Of a DNA stretch of 32,550 bases, positions 16,906 through 25,270 are shown piece by piece. The position numbers and the translations under genes are program-made. How positions within the stretch are numbered: the first letter of the stretch is position 1; each line of letters opens with the position of its first letter. This DNA comes from Hutsoniella sourekii ATCC 700629. Its GTDB lineage: Bacteria; Bacillota; Bacilli; Lactobacillales; Aerococcaceae. Location of the stretch: the NCBI RefSeq assembly GCF_000518205.1, contig NZ_JADD01000025.1, positions 1 through 32,550 on the forward strand, in the 5' to 3' direction. Under the pieces are notes generated by a model. It was not told where the DNA came from. It saw only the letters and a list, made by a program, of their open reading frames with translations, and searched no databases.

Positions 16906-17478
16906 TTATTTTTGTCGACTTCTTAGTAACTGTTCCATCGCATCTCCTTGTGGATCACCTGCATAAGGGGTGAGAGAGTTTTGCTTCACGATGTCAAAAA
17001 TTTCATACCATAAGAGATTGGCTTGCTTTTGAAAGCTTTGACTCATCTGGACAAAAGGGCTAGTAATCGCCCCACCTGTTGTTGGGTGCTTGCCTAACAA
17101 ACCAAAATCTGAGATGGCTTCTTCACATTGAATAAAACGCGCAAAAGCTTGTGAGTACGATTCAAGTAACCGTCTGTTCACAAGTTTTTCGCATCCTCGC
17201 TCCTGTAACCAGAGCCAGGTTTCTTTATAGATAATATCTGCGCCGAGATCCGTCCCATCACGCTGTTTAGCGGATAAGTATTCGGAGGGTTCAGGCATTT
17301 CATTACCTTGGTAGTCCACATCAACGTCAAGTTCATCCACTTCCAAATGAGAAGGTTTCAAATCAGGGATCGCCATCACCAGTGCTTTTTCACCTTGATT
17401 CACTTTCTCAGCTAAATCTTTAGACTTCTTACCCGCTCTCGGTCTCCTTCCTCCTCGTCGTGTACCATCTTTTGCCAT
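16906..17478 (-). CDS. Phage terminase small subunit (P27 family)
   Basis: A 190-aa DNA-recognition subunit. It opens with a very basic stretch (GTRRGGRRPRAGKKSKDLAEK), followed by the P27 pattern: LSAKQRDGTDLGADIIYKETWLWLQERGCEKLVNRRLLESYSQAFARFIQCEEAI, then TSPFVQMSQSFQKQANLLWYEIFDIVKQNS and the C-terminal DPQGDAMEQLLRSRQ. The start has GGAGGAGGAG upstream. Neighbours are HNH upstream and metK downstream, so the small and large terminase genes are separated by about 3.7 kb of cargo. Confidence 0.92.
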   Translation of the reverse strand: MAKDGTRRGGRRPRAGKKSKDLAEKVNQGEKALVMAIPDLKPSHLEVDELDVDVDYQGNEMPEPSEYLSAKQRDGTDLGADIIYKETWLWLQERGCEKLVNRRLLESYSQAFARFIQCEEAISDFGLLGKHPTTGGAITSPFVQMSQSFQKQANLLWYEIFDIVKQNSLTPYAGDPQGDAMEQLLRSRQK

Positions 17479-17518
17479 CTCCTCCTCCTTTCAACTCCAG
17501 AATAAAATCATTCCCCTT

Positions 17519-17612
17519 AATCCCCCGTTTGAAACCCCCTTCCCCTGCGTGAGAGGGGGGCGCCGCTGAATGGGGATAATTGTTTTGAGATTCAACCTCC
17601 CCCTGGGGTGTA
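17519..17612 (-). other. Candidate cos site between HNH and small terminase genes
   Basis: This GC-rich island in AT-rich surroundings carries runs of C and G, the inverted repeat CCCCT/AGGGG around GCGTGAG, GGGGGGCGCCGC, and CCCCCTGGGG. In HNH-containing cos phages the cohesive end lies in this interval. The exact nicks cannot be read. Confidence 0.45.
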
Positions 17613-17635
17613 AAAAAGATAAATTTTAATATTTA

Positions 17636-18013
17636 TTACTGATTTCTTGGTCGTTTATGTCTTCTAAAGCGGTCACCATCAAGGATTGATTGTCTTGAAT
17701 GGCAAGACTTACATAAAGCTTGTAGATTACTTTCATCATGTGTCCCACCATGTTCAAGAGGTACAACGTGGTGGACTTCCTCAGCTACTTTCATTCGTCC
17801 TCGTTCTTTACACTTCTCACACAAAGGATGGGCTTGGATGTATCTATTTCTTATCTTTCGCCACTGACTGCCATATCGTGTCTTGTGGGCTGGGTTACGA
17901 TGATAACGGTTATAGGTTTGATAGTCTTTCTTTTGATGGACTTCACAGTACCGACCCTCAACCAGTTCAGGACAACCTGGATAAGAACAAGGTCGCTTCG
18001 GTTTTCTAGGCAT
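17636..18013 (-). CDS. Phage HNH endonuclease
   Basis: A 125-aa protein starting at MPRKPKRPCSYPGCPELVEG, eight bases after GGAG. An N-terminal zinc-binding pair (CSYPGCPELVEGRYCEVH) precedes the HNH core: HPLCEKCKERGRMKVAEEVHHVVPLEHGGTHDESNLQALCKSCHSRQS, with catalytic HH and zinc CxxC pairs. HNH proteins next to terminase genes assist cos cleavage in HK97-type phages. It is the first gene after the predicted late promoter. Its position beside a GC-rich candidate cos site supports cohesive-end packaging. Confidence 0.92.
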   Translation of the reverse strand: MPRKPKRPCSYPGCPELVEGRYCEVHQKKDYQTYNRYHRNPAHKTRYGSQWRKIRNRYIQAHPLCEKCKERGRMKVAEEVHHVVPLEHGGTHDESNLQALCKSCHSRQSILDGDRFRRHKRPRNQ

Positions 18014-18080
18014 CACATTCACTCCAATAGAAAAGCCCATGCAGTCTCTTGACCACACAGGCTCTCTTGATTCTTTTTCT

Positions 18081-18130
18081 AGTATAACAATAACAAAAGT
18101 TCTTAATGACTTTCAATGACATTTACTGAC
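18081..18130 (-). promoter_or_regulatory. Candidate late promoter with three tandem 10-bp activator repeats
   Basis: On the minus strand three consecutive decamers GTCAGTAAAT, GTCATTGAAA and GTCATTAAGA (18130-18101) are followed 14 bases later by -10 TATACT (18086-18081). There is no -35 consensus at the right spacing; the last repeat covers that position. It overlaps the stop of the DUF1492 gene and precedes HNH and the terminase genes. Confidence 0.7.
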
Positions 18131-18542
18131 AAGTTAGTCCTCGTCTATCTAAAGCTTGCAGTCCACGGTTATGAATACGAAAGACCTGGCGGGTATCAAA
18201 ATTCATCTCCACCGCGATCTCTTCCCACTTCTTAAAACAGAGATAGCGTTTTTCTAAGACGACCTGGGCTTCCTTGTCTTTTAGTTTTAAGATGCAGTCT
18301 TTAATTTCTAACTTCAAATCCACCAAGCGATCAATGTCTTGATTGATTTCTTCTTGCATCTCAATAATCTTAATCAAGGTATCTTCAAAACTAGTCGGAC
18401 GGTAGTGCTTGGACTTAGGTAAGTTGGAATAAGTCATCGTCATTTTTGTTGCCAGTTGATTCCAAGCATCCACCTGTTCGATTTTATTCTCGATAGCCTG
18501 ATCTAAGTAAAAGGCTTGTTGTAAATACTGCTTAGGTGTCAT
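18123..18542 (-). CDS. DUF1492 / ArpU-like late transcription regulator
   Basis: A 139-aa helical protein of the DUF1492 type: MTPKQYLQQAFYLDQAIENKIEQVDAWNQLATKMT at the start and, at the end, a sigma-70 region 4-like HTH (LKDKEAQVVLEKRYLCFKKWEEIAVEMNFDTRQVFRIHNRGLQALD). Related ArpU/RinA-type proteins switch on phage late genes. Three tandem repeats overlapping its own 3' end lie just ahead of a -10 box for the late operon, a fitting target. It starts two bases after the SNF2 gene stop and is the last gene of the replication unit. Confidence 0.85.
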   Translation of the reverse strand: MTPKQYLQQAFYLDQAIENKIEQVDAWNQLATKMTMTYSNLPKSKHYRPTSFEDTLIKIIEMQEEINQDIDRLVDLKLEIKDCILKLKDKEAQVVLEKRYLCFKKWEEIAVEMNFDTRQVFRIHNRGLQALDRRGLTCQ

Positions 18543-18543
18543 C

Positions 18544-19893
18544 TCATGCTCCTTTCAATTGTGCTTTGACGGCTTCGAGTAAAGCTTGTTGGCCTTTATC
18601 TTTTCGTTTAAGGGCTGACATTGCATCTTCATCTACTGTGCCTTTAGTAATTAAGTGATGAATGATGACTGATTCTTTTTGACCTTGTCGGTAGAGTCGA
18701 GCATTGGTTTGTTGGTAGAGTTCTAAAGACCAGGTCAGTGAATACCAAACTAGAGTTGATCCACCCGCTTGTAAGTTTAAACCATGACCTGCACTGGCTG
18801 GATGGATAACAGCAACAGATACCTTACCCTCATTCCATTCCTTAAAGTCTTGACTCGTCTTTAAAAGCCTGGCTCCGACTCTTTTTTGAATAACCTCTAA
18901 GTCATGCTTGAACCAGTAAGCGATGAGGATGGGTTTCCCATTCGCTGCTTCCACCAAATCCTCCAAGGCATCAAGTTTACGCTCATGAATACTAACACTG
19001 TCACCTTGGTCATCATAGACCTTGCCACTCGCCATTTGAAGGAGTTTATTGGATAAGCTCGCAGCGTTGATCGCATCGATGGCTTGATCTTTCACTTCCA
19101 CGATCATCTCAGCTTTGAGTTCATCGTAGACTTTCTGTTCTTTATCAGAGAGCTTGACTACGACTTCGTTCATCACAAGGTCTGGCATATCTAAGTAATC
19201 TTCTGCTTTCATTGAAACCGAGATATCCTCGATCTGTTTATAGATAGCATCCTCTGCATATGATTTTGGTTTATAAGAATAGATGACCATACCATTACGT
19301 TTATCAGGGTCAAAATACCTTTGACGATAGTGACTGATAAAACGTCCCAGTCGTTTCCCCATATCGAGTAATCTAAACTGCGTCCATAAGTCCATCAATC
19401 CATTACTGGAAGGGGTGCCTGTTAAACCGACCATTCGTTTGATTTTTGGACGAACCTGGATTAAAGACTTGAACCGTTTAGATTGGTGGGACTTAAAACT
19501 TGATAGCTCATCCACAATCACCATGTCATAGTCAAAAGGTTGACCGCTCTTTTCAATCAACCAGGTTACATTCTCTCGGTTTATGATATAGATATCAGCT
19601 TTGGTATTTAATGCCGCTAACCTTTCTTTTTGACTTCCAACAACATCAGAATAAGTTAAGTCTTTTAAGTGTTCCCACTTATTAATCTCATCGGGCCAAG
19701 TATCTCTAGCGACTCGTAAGGGAGCAATCACCAAGACCTTTTTGACAGTGAAATAATCAAACATCAAATTTTTAATAGCGGTTAAGGTGATCACTGTTTT
19801 ACCGAGTCCCATGTCTAACAGCAAGGCGGCAATAGGATGTTGTTCAATATAATTTATCGCATAGGCTTGATAGTTATGGGGTGTGAAGTTCAT
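18544..19893 (-). CDS. SNF2-family DEAD/DEAH helicase
   Basis: A 449-aa ATP-dependent DNA translocase. Motif I is LLLDMGLGKTVITLTAI (about 25-41), motif II VIVDELSSFKSH (DEL-x in place of DEAH), and motif III GLTGTPSSNGLMDLW. The C-terminal lobe has IAYWFKHDLEVIQKR, SAGHGLNLQAGGSTLVWYSLTW and QTNARLYRQGQKESV (motifs V and VI). It is of compact phage length with no added DNA-binding domain. Its start overlaps the VRR-NUC gene by 20 bases, a pair that is almost always linked in Firmicutes phages. A role in replication or recombination, possibly clearing protein-bound DNA, is inferred. Confidence 0.93.
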   Translation of the reverse strand: MNFTPHNYQAYAINYIEQHPIAALLLDMGLGKTVITLTAIKNLMFDYFTVKKVLVIAPLRVARDTWPDEINKWEHLKDLTYSDVVGSQKERLAALNTKADIYIINRENVTWLIEKSGQPFDYDMVIVDELSSFKSHQSKRFKSLIQVRPKIKRMVGLTGTPSSNGLMDLWTQFRLLDMGKRLGRFISHYRQRYFDPDKRNGMVIYSYKPKSYAEDAIYKQIEDISVSMKAEDYLDMPDLVMNEVVVKLSDKEQKVYDELKAEMIVEVKDQAIDAINAASLSNKLLQMASGKVYDDQGDSVSIHERKLDALEDLVEAANGKPILIAYWFKHDLEVIQKRVGARLLKTSQDFKEWNEGKVSVAVIHPASAGHGLNLQAGGSTLVWYSLTWSLELYQQTNARLYRQGQKESVIIHHLITKGTVDEDAMSALKRKDKGQQALLEAVKAQLKGA

Positions 19894-20170
19894 CCGCCAC
19901 TACCTCCTCCATGATTTTAGGAATCACTAGTAAGCTATCCAGGACATAACATTTGAATCCTAAGTCTTGAAGTTGTTCTATTCTTCGGTTTTGAATTTTC
20001 CTCACCTTACCACCAGGTTGTTTGACTTCCACAAAGGCTAGCTTTCCTCCTGGCATGAGAAGCAGGCGGTCTGGAATCCCTGTTAAGCTAGGTGAAATAA
20101 ATTTGATGGCTAGACCACCTCGTTCAGTGACTGCTTGTCTTAATTTTTCCTCAATTTGTTTTTCTCGCAT
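19874..20170 (-). CDS. VRR-NUC domain nuclease
   Basis: A 98-aa PD-(D/E)XK-type nuclease starting at MREKQIEEKL, six bases after AAAGGA (an in-frame ATG at 20188 lacks a site). Core residues are GIPDRLLLMPGGKLAFVEVKQPGGKVRKIQNRRIEQLQDLGFKCYVLDS, with D, E-x-K and Q as in the VRR-NUC family, which includes structure-specific nucleases. It is coupled to the SNF2 gene and probably processes replication or recombination intermediates. The candidate origin lies directly upstream. Confidence 0.92.
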   Translation of the reverse strand: MREKQIEEKLRQAVTERGGLAIKFISPSLTGIPDRLLLMPGGKLAFVEVKQPGGKVRKIQNRRIEQLQDLGFKCYVLDSLLVIPKIMEEVVADELHTP

Positions 20171-20200
20171 AACGGATCCTTTCATCAAAATTTATAAAAG

Positions 20201-20299
20201 TGTGACACCTGTGACATCCGATTCCTATTCTTATATATAAATAAATTTCATTTTTTCTCATATACGTAAGGTAGGTAATCAGTTGTCACACATGTCACA
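20201..20299. other. Candidate replication origin with inverted TGTGACA pairs
   Basis: TGTGACA occurs at 20201-20207 and 20210-20216. Its reverse complement occurs at 20284-20290 and 20293-20299, each pair with 9-bp spacing, flanking 67 very AT-rich bases including TATATATAAATAAA. The primase-helicase gene ends 21 bases away. The layout resembles iterons around an unwinding element; no experiment supports it here. Confidence 0.5.
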
Positions 20300-20319
20300 A
20301 ACGTTGTTAAATCAACATT

Positions 20320-22563
20320 CTATAAAAATTCATTGAGGAGTTGTAAACCATGGATAAAACTCCCCTCACGTTTTTTGAACCTTTTAAACCCAGCGGATGT
20401 TAGCGCCTGATAAAATTCACGACTATTTTTAGCTATATCTCCTGTACGATAACAATGAGCACGGTAAGCGTCATATAACTGCCCTGACTTCTCCTGCTTA
20501 TCCTCGCCTAGCTCACAGCACTCATTGAGGAATTGTTGAAACCAATCATTGGCTTGATGGTAATGGGCAATCGCCTCTTGAACCCGTTTAGCGGGCTTAA
20601 TTTTGAAGTCTTTTTTAATGACACGCTGAGCACCCTCAATGATCCATTGAAGAATCTCACCACCACACTGGTCATACAAATAGTCCGCATAGTTTTTGAT
20701 ATCAGACTGTCCTTCAATCACCGCTTCAAAAGGAATGACAATTAACCGTCGCCAGGTCCCAGCGTCCATAGCCCCCACCTTAGGAAGATGGTTGGTATAG
20801 AGAACGATGGTGTGAGAGGGTACAAAGTCAAAAGGTTTCTTGAATTTCTTCTCGCCCTTAATGATATCCGTTGAACACAACTGCTTAACAATCGAGGTGT
20901 TTAAGCTCATCCCTTCTTGAAGTTCAGCAGCAATCAACAACCGTTTCCCTTTCGTTTCAGCAATTTCAGGTTTCACATTGCGTCTTGATTGATTGGTTAG
21001 AACATCCGCTGACAAAGTACTAGCGTAAGTACCAAGGACTCGCGCAATCGTATTCCAAAAGGTCGACTTCCCATTTCGCCCATCACCATAGGCAATAATC
21101 AAAGCTTCAACGTATACTTTTCCAACTACCGACAGGCCAACGATTTCTTGAACATAATCAATCAAGTCTTGGTCATTGAGGAAGAAGGTGTTCAAAGCTT
21201 CCTGCCAAATCGGAGACTTATTATTCTTGACAGCAACTGTTGTTTGTTTGGTTAGTAGATGGCCTGGTTGATGGTCTAACACCTCTCCTGTTTCCAGGTG
21301 GTAAGTACAGGCTGGCGTGTTCAGAATAAACGAATCACTATCCAGGTTCATCGGATCCACTGCCACCAAGTGCTCCGCAATTCGCAAAGTTGCCTGGACA
21401 TAATTTTGATTACGACGTTTTAAGACAAACTCTCGGTAATTCATCGCTTCATTTAGCTTCTGGTAGAAAATCATTTGTTCCTTATTAAAAGCTTCGAGTG
21501 CCTTTTTCTTACTCAGGTTATCTAGGAGTTGCATACCACCATTTCGACTCAACAGGTTTTTATATTTAGCGATACCTTCCTCTGCTTCTTCTAACTGGCG
21601 ATCGGTTAGCTCTCGAACTACACCCACCGCATCCAGGTCTGACTCCTCCCAGTAACTATCGTTATAAACCAAGAAACCTGTGGCTTGTGAGAAGCGAAGT
21701 TTATCTTGGAAATGCTCCGCTAGCACCAAGGCCTGACCAATATCTGAATAGTCCTCAGGCTGATAGAGATACTCACTATTAAACTGATCAGGTGGGATGT
21801 AATTAGGATCCTCAGCCACCCGCTTTTCAAATTTCAAAGCCGACTGCCAGATTTGATTCAGTTCCTCATCACTTAATGGTGGCTCACACAAACTTGCTCG
21901 TTCATCAAATAAACGTCGTGCTTCTTCGGCATCACCTAAGCGCACCAAGACCCGTCCCGCATATTGACTCATCGTGCTATTACGTGATCCCTGACTGATG
22001 GTTTGAGGAACACCAGGCATGGCTAAGTCTTCAAAGTTAAGCGGTTGGTTAGCGATAAAGTCATCAATGGTTAGTTTCCCATCAAAGTACATCACCTCTG
22101 GATTCTCCACGCCATAAATAAAACGGGCGCTATCCAAAGCATTGATATCAAAATAAGGAGCTACCTCAACAATTCGCTCTTTCAATGCCTTGTAGTCATC
22201 CGCATCCTGGATAGAGTGAATTGGAAAATAAACATGGAAACGTGGTCGAGCTGACTGGTTGCCCTTGACCTTTTTATTGTTTCGACTTGAAGCCGCATAG
22301 CACTGAACCCCTGGAAAGAGTGACGGGATGCCCACCATTTGAATCCAATCTGTCGGATTGTCAGAATAATCATTATCGACATCCAATACGACAACATCTG
22401 AAGCTATAAAGTTCGCCACTGACCGTTGATTATTTTTATAACTTGCTGCCACATGGTCAAAGCTCACCACCTTTTTAAAGTCTGACAATGATTTAACGGT
22501 CTTTTTAAGGGGGTAGAAGCGATTCTTTTCCTGTCCCCGTACATTTGCATGGTATAGTTCCAT
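20320..22563 (-). CDS. P4-family phage primase-helicase (D5/VapE-type)
   Basis: A 747-aa replication protein. The N-terminal 170 residues look like an archaeo-eukaryotic primase fold, with acidic VVLDVDND (about 58-65) and RPRFHVYFPIH (about 106-116). A PriCT-like helical region spans about 195-245. The D5_N region leads into an SF3 helicase with Walker A GDGRNGKST (493-501), Walker B-like RLLIAAELQ and sensor-like HTIVLYTNHLPKV. A helical C-terminus follows. It probably unwinds and primes the element origin. The order primase-helicase, candidate origin, VRR-NUC, SNF2 is conserved in this phage group. No damage is seen. Confidence 0.93.
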   Translation of the reverse strand: MELYHANVRGQEKNRFYPLKKTVKSLSDFKKVVSFDHVAASYKNNQRSVANFIASDVVVLDVDNDYSDNPTDWIQMVGIPSLFPGVQCYAASSRNNKKVKGNQSARPRFHVYFPIHSIQDADDYKALKERIVEVAPYFDINALDSARFIYGVENPEVMYFDGKLTIDDFIANQPLNFEDLAMPGVPQTISQGSRNSTMSQYAGRVLVRLGDAEEARRLFDERASLCEPPLSDEELNQIWQSALKFEKRVAEDPNYIPPDQFNSEYLYQPEDYSDIGQALVLAEHFQDKLRFSQATGFLVYNDSYWEESDLDAVGVVRELTDRQLEEAEEGIAKYKNLLSRNGGMQLLDNLSKKKALEAFNKEQMIFYQKLNEAMNYREFVLKRRNQNYVQATLRIAEHLVAVDPMNLDSDSFILNTPACTYHLETGEVLDHQPGHLLTKQTTVAVKNNKSPIWQEALNTFFLNDQDLIDYVQEIVGLSVVGKVYVEALIIAYGDGRNGKSTFWNTIARVLGTYASTLSADVLTNQSRRNVKPEIAETKGKRLLIAAELQEGMSLNTSIVKQLCSTDIIKGEKKFKKPFDFVPSHTIVLYTNHLPKVGAMDAGTWRRLIVIPFEAVIEGQSDIKNYADYLYDQCGGEILQWIIEGAQRVIKKDFKIKPAKRVQEAIAHYHQANDWFQQFLNECCELGEDKQEKSGQLYDAYRAHCYRTGDIAKNSREFYQALTSAGFKRFKKREGSFIHGLQLLNEFL

Positions 22564-22582
22564 AAACTACTCTCTCCTTCAT

Positions 22583-24526
22583 TTAATCTTTTTGATAGAA
22601 CTGACATTCAAACCCGTCAGCTCCAAGCACTAACCCTTCTGCCCAATCAGGTGGTTGACTCATTAGTTTTGAGATTTCTTCCACACTCGACTGACCTTCA
22701 GGCACTTCTAAAATCACCTCATCGTGGACATGCATGACAATTCGATAGTCTCTTAAGCGGTACATCGTTTCCGCCAAAATATCTCGGGCAATCCCCTGGA
22801 CGATATTCTCAACAAATTTAGCCCCATAAGACTCGATGGCTTGCCACTTATTTCCTGTCCCAATGCCTTCATAGACAACGGACTCCCCGCCAAAACGATT
22901 CTCGCCAATTCGAGGTTTACAATAAGCTAGCCTTCGACCTGACGGAAGTTGAATGAATAAAATACCTGACTCATAACTAAAACGAAGGCCATGTGTTTCA
23001 GTCGTCATCCGCCCTTTGATGGTGTCTTTCGTGCAACGATCCACTGACCACCATAAATTAACGATGTTCGGACTAGCTTGCCGCCAATCATATACAATAC
23101 CTTGAAGTTCCTCTTCTTCCAGTCCCATCTCTAAAGCGCCCATCGCTTTAAGTGCACCGATGGATCCACCGTAACCACACGCTAATTCGGCTACTTTACC
23201 CTTTTGCCTTAAGTGGCTATTGATCCCATGCTTTTCTACTGGGATACCAAACATCTGCGACGCTGACTCACAATAAATATCCTTACCCGCTAGAAAAGCT
23301 TCCTGACGCCAATCTTCTTCGGCTAACCAGGCTAAGACTCTTGCTTCAATTGATGAAAAGTCGTCCACGATAAAACGGTGACCGTCATCAGGTATAAAAG
23401 CGGTTCGGATCAGCTCCGATAAAGTATTGGACGTAGAATTAAATAGCATCTCTAACGTTTGGTAATCTTTAACTTTAACCAGATTTCTAGCTTCTTCTAA
23501 ATTAGTGATGTAGTTTCGTGGAAGATTTTGAACCTGTATTAAGCGCCCTGCGTATCGACCCGTTCGATTTGCACCATAAAACTGAATCAGCCCTCTCGCT
23601 CGTCCGTCACAACCTGTGACATGTTTCATGGCATCGTATTTCTTCACACTCGATTTGGATAACTCCTGTCTCAACTCTAAGACCCGTTTTACATCACCAC
23701 TCGAAGTTTCTAGGGCTTCTTGTACATCCTTTTTAGCGAGCGACTCAATGAGACATCCCTGTTTATTTAGCCAATCTTTTAACTGCATAGGGGAGTTCGG
23801 GTTTTCTAAACCAGTAAGTTGTTTAGCCTCTTCAAGATGGACGGCCCTTGCTTCTCGGTCGCAGTGAAGTGCACCATCAACGAAGTCTAAATCCACCTTA
23901 ATACCTAAGTCGTTAATTACTTGGTCTTGGTGGTAATGTGCCCACTCTTTGTTAGACACTGGAAATTTACTTAAACGGTCTTTAATAGCCAGTTCTACTT
24001 CAACATCTCGTTTGTTATATGCCTTGAACAGCTCCCAATCTTCTAGAGCATGATGGGGTAAGTTGCGTGTCCGACCCCCATTTGACTTGGTTGGTTTACA
24101 AGGGACACAAAAATAACGAATAAGGTTCTTCCCCTCTTTTAGCTTTTGGTCTTGCAGACCTAGCACCTCACCTACTTTTTCAAGGGATAGAGGTAAGCCC
24201 AGAGTGGCAGACCAAATCATCGAGCAATACCATGAGTGAGGGTCAAGGTACTGACCTGTGGGATAGCCTAAATAACGACTCAGACAAATCCGCTCGAAGT
24301 TGGCATTAAAAGCCCATTTCTGAACGGTTTCATCCGTTAAAGCTTTTAGAATCGGTTTAGGTATTTCTTCGTCATTAACTAGATCAACAACCTCGACAGG
24401 TCCGTTATCTACTGAATAGGCAAAGAGCAGGATATTAAAATCCTGGCTCTCTGCATATTTGTAAACGCCTGTCTTAGCAAGATTAGCGGATGAATAAGTC
24501 TCAATGTCGATGGATAGAGTCTTCAT
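22583..24526 (-). CDS. Phage family A DNA polymerase
   Basis: A 647-aa DNA polymerase I-type enzyme. The 3'-5' exonuclease domain starts at once (SIDIET, D7 and E9) with FNANFERI at about 73-80 and NKRDVEV at about 171-177. Polymerase motif A is VDDFSSIEARVLAW (387-400), motif B LRQKGKVAELACGYGG (439-454) and motif C HVHDEV (599-604). All catalytic acids are present. There is no 5' nuclease domain, as usual for phage enzymes. With its own polymerase, primase-helicase and ssDNA-binding-like protein the element should direct its own replication. Its ATG overlaps the small membrane protein gene by 26 bases. Confidence 0.95.
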   Translation of the reverse strand: MKTLSIDIETYSSANLAKTGVYKYAESQDFNILLFAYSVDNGPVEVVDLVNDEEIPKPILKALTDETVQKWAFNANFERICLSRYLGYPTGQYLDPHSWYCSMIWSATLGLPLSLEKVGEVLGLQDQKLKEGKNLIRYFCVPCKPTKSNGGRTRNLPHHALEDWELFKAYNKRDVEVELAIKDRLSKFPVSNKEWAHYHQDQVINDLGIKVDLDFVDGALHCDREARAVHLEEAKQLTGLENPNSPMQLKDWLNKQGCLIESLAKKDVQEALETSSGDVKRVLELRQELSKSSVKKYDAMKHVTGCDGRARGLIQFYGANRTGRYAGRLIQVQNLPRNYITNLEEARNLVKVKDYQTLEMLFNSTSNTLSELIRTAFIPDDGHRFIVDDFSSIEARVLAWLAEEDWRQEAFLAGKDIYCESASQMFGIPVEKHGINSHLRQKGKVAELACGYGGSIGALKAMGALEMGLEEEELQGIVYDWRQASPNIVNLWWSVDRCTKDTIKGRMTTETHGLRFSYESGILFIQLPSGRRLAYCKPRIGENRFGGESVVYEGIGTGNKWQAIESYGAKFVENIVQGIARDILAETMYRLRDYRIVMHVHDEVILEVPEGQSSVEEISKLMSQPPDWAEGLVLGADGFECQFYQKD

Positions 24527-24689
24527 CTTGATAACCTTTTTCTTTTAATTGATTTTTCTGTTTTCTCTGACTTAATGCGATATCAATCAATTGGTTACTC
24601 ACATAGGCAACACAAGCACCCATATACATCAGGATTGCAATTCCTACTCCTGTTAATACCCCATCAACTAGTGCCATAAATAAATCCAT
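24501..24689 (-). CDS. Small membrane protein upstream of the polymerase
   Basis: A 62-aa protein with one or two hydrophobic stretches (about 4-30, MALVDGVLTGVGIAILMYMGACVAYVS), followed by a basic, polar tail (SQRKQKNQLKEKGYQDEDSIHRH). The ribosome site AGGAGG is strong (8 bases from ATG) and the gene overlaps the polymerase start, so translation is likely. It has no recognised family. A membrane anchor for replication or an exclusion function is possible, but neither can be shown. Confidence 0.65.
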   Translation of the reverse strand: MDLFMALVDGVLTGVGIAILMYMGACVAYVSNQLIDIALSQRKQKNQLKEKGYQDEDSIHRH

Positions 24690-24703
24690 ATTTGTGTCCT
24701 CCT

Positions 24704-25258
24704 TTAAGATAAAAAGTCATCGACTGCAGTGGTTAACGTTTGAAAATCTGATGAAGCTGACGTACGTCCTCCAAGTGATTCGCCATCACGTACCTTTTGA
24801 ATATTGCCTAATCCTGCGGCGATTCCGCGGTTTCCATTAACGTTGTATGCGTACAGATTGATTGTTACATTGGCATAAACACCCGCATAAACTTCATTAC
24901 GATCTATAATCGGCGCTACATTTCCATCCACGATTTGTGGTGCTTGTAGGGATGACGCATTGATAAAGTAGTGTCCATGATAAGCAGTGTCGTCTCGCTC
25001 ATCGCCATCGCGTAATGGCGTACGGAGTTTGGAAATATCAGGCACTTTACCACCGAACTTATTGACTCCAGCTTTGGCTGCATTTTGAATCGCCTGTTTT
25101 ACTTTTTTAATCGTTTCTGTATCCCCTTTGTCAATCAGTAAAGATACTGAATATTTTTCTTTTCCTCCGTCGAACTGTGCTCTTGGCTCCCAAATGAATG
25201 GATAAGATAAGCGAACTTCTGGTAGTAATACTCTTGTTTGTAAATTTTGATTTGTCAT
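24704..25258 (-). CDS. DUF2815 family protein, probable ssDNA-binding protein
   Basis: A 184-aa protein matching DUF2815: VLLPEVRLSYPFIWEPRAQFDGGKEKYSVSLLIDKGD at the N-terminus, KLRTPLRDGDERDDTAYHGHYFINASS in the middle and VYAGVYANVTINLYAYNVNGNRGIAAGLGNIQKVRDGE near the end. The family is placed in phage replication modules between DUF2800 and polymerase genes and is thought to have an OB-like, single-strand-binding fold. The gene lies 13 bases after DUF2800 with a normal ribosome site. It probably coats template strands for the polymerase. Confidence 0.9.
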   Translation of the reverse strand: MTNQNLQTRVLLPEVRLSYPFIWEPRAQFDGGKEKYSVSLLIDKGDTETIKKVKQAIQNAAKAGVNKFGGKVPDISKLRTPLRDGDERDDTAYHGHYFINASSLQAPQIVDGNVAPIIDRNEVYAGVYANVTINLYAYNVNGNRGIAAGLGNIQKVRDGESLGGRTSASSDFQTLTTAVDDFLS

Positions 25259-25270
25259 AATAATTTCCTC

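Noticed and set aside
17686-18052. Rightward reading frames of about 105 codons opposite the HNH gene
   Set aside because: They are antisense to a clear HNH protein, have no ribosome site or known family, and match shadow reading of its codons.
20508-20745. Frames on both strands within the primase-helicase gene
   Set aside because: Fully inside a conserved coding region, low-complexity translations and no start signals.
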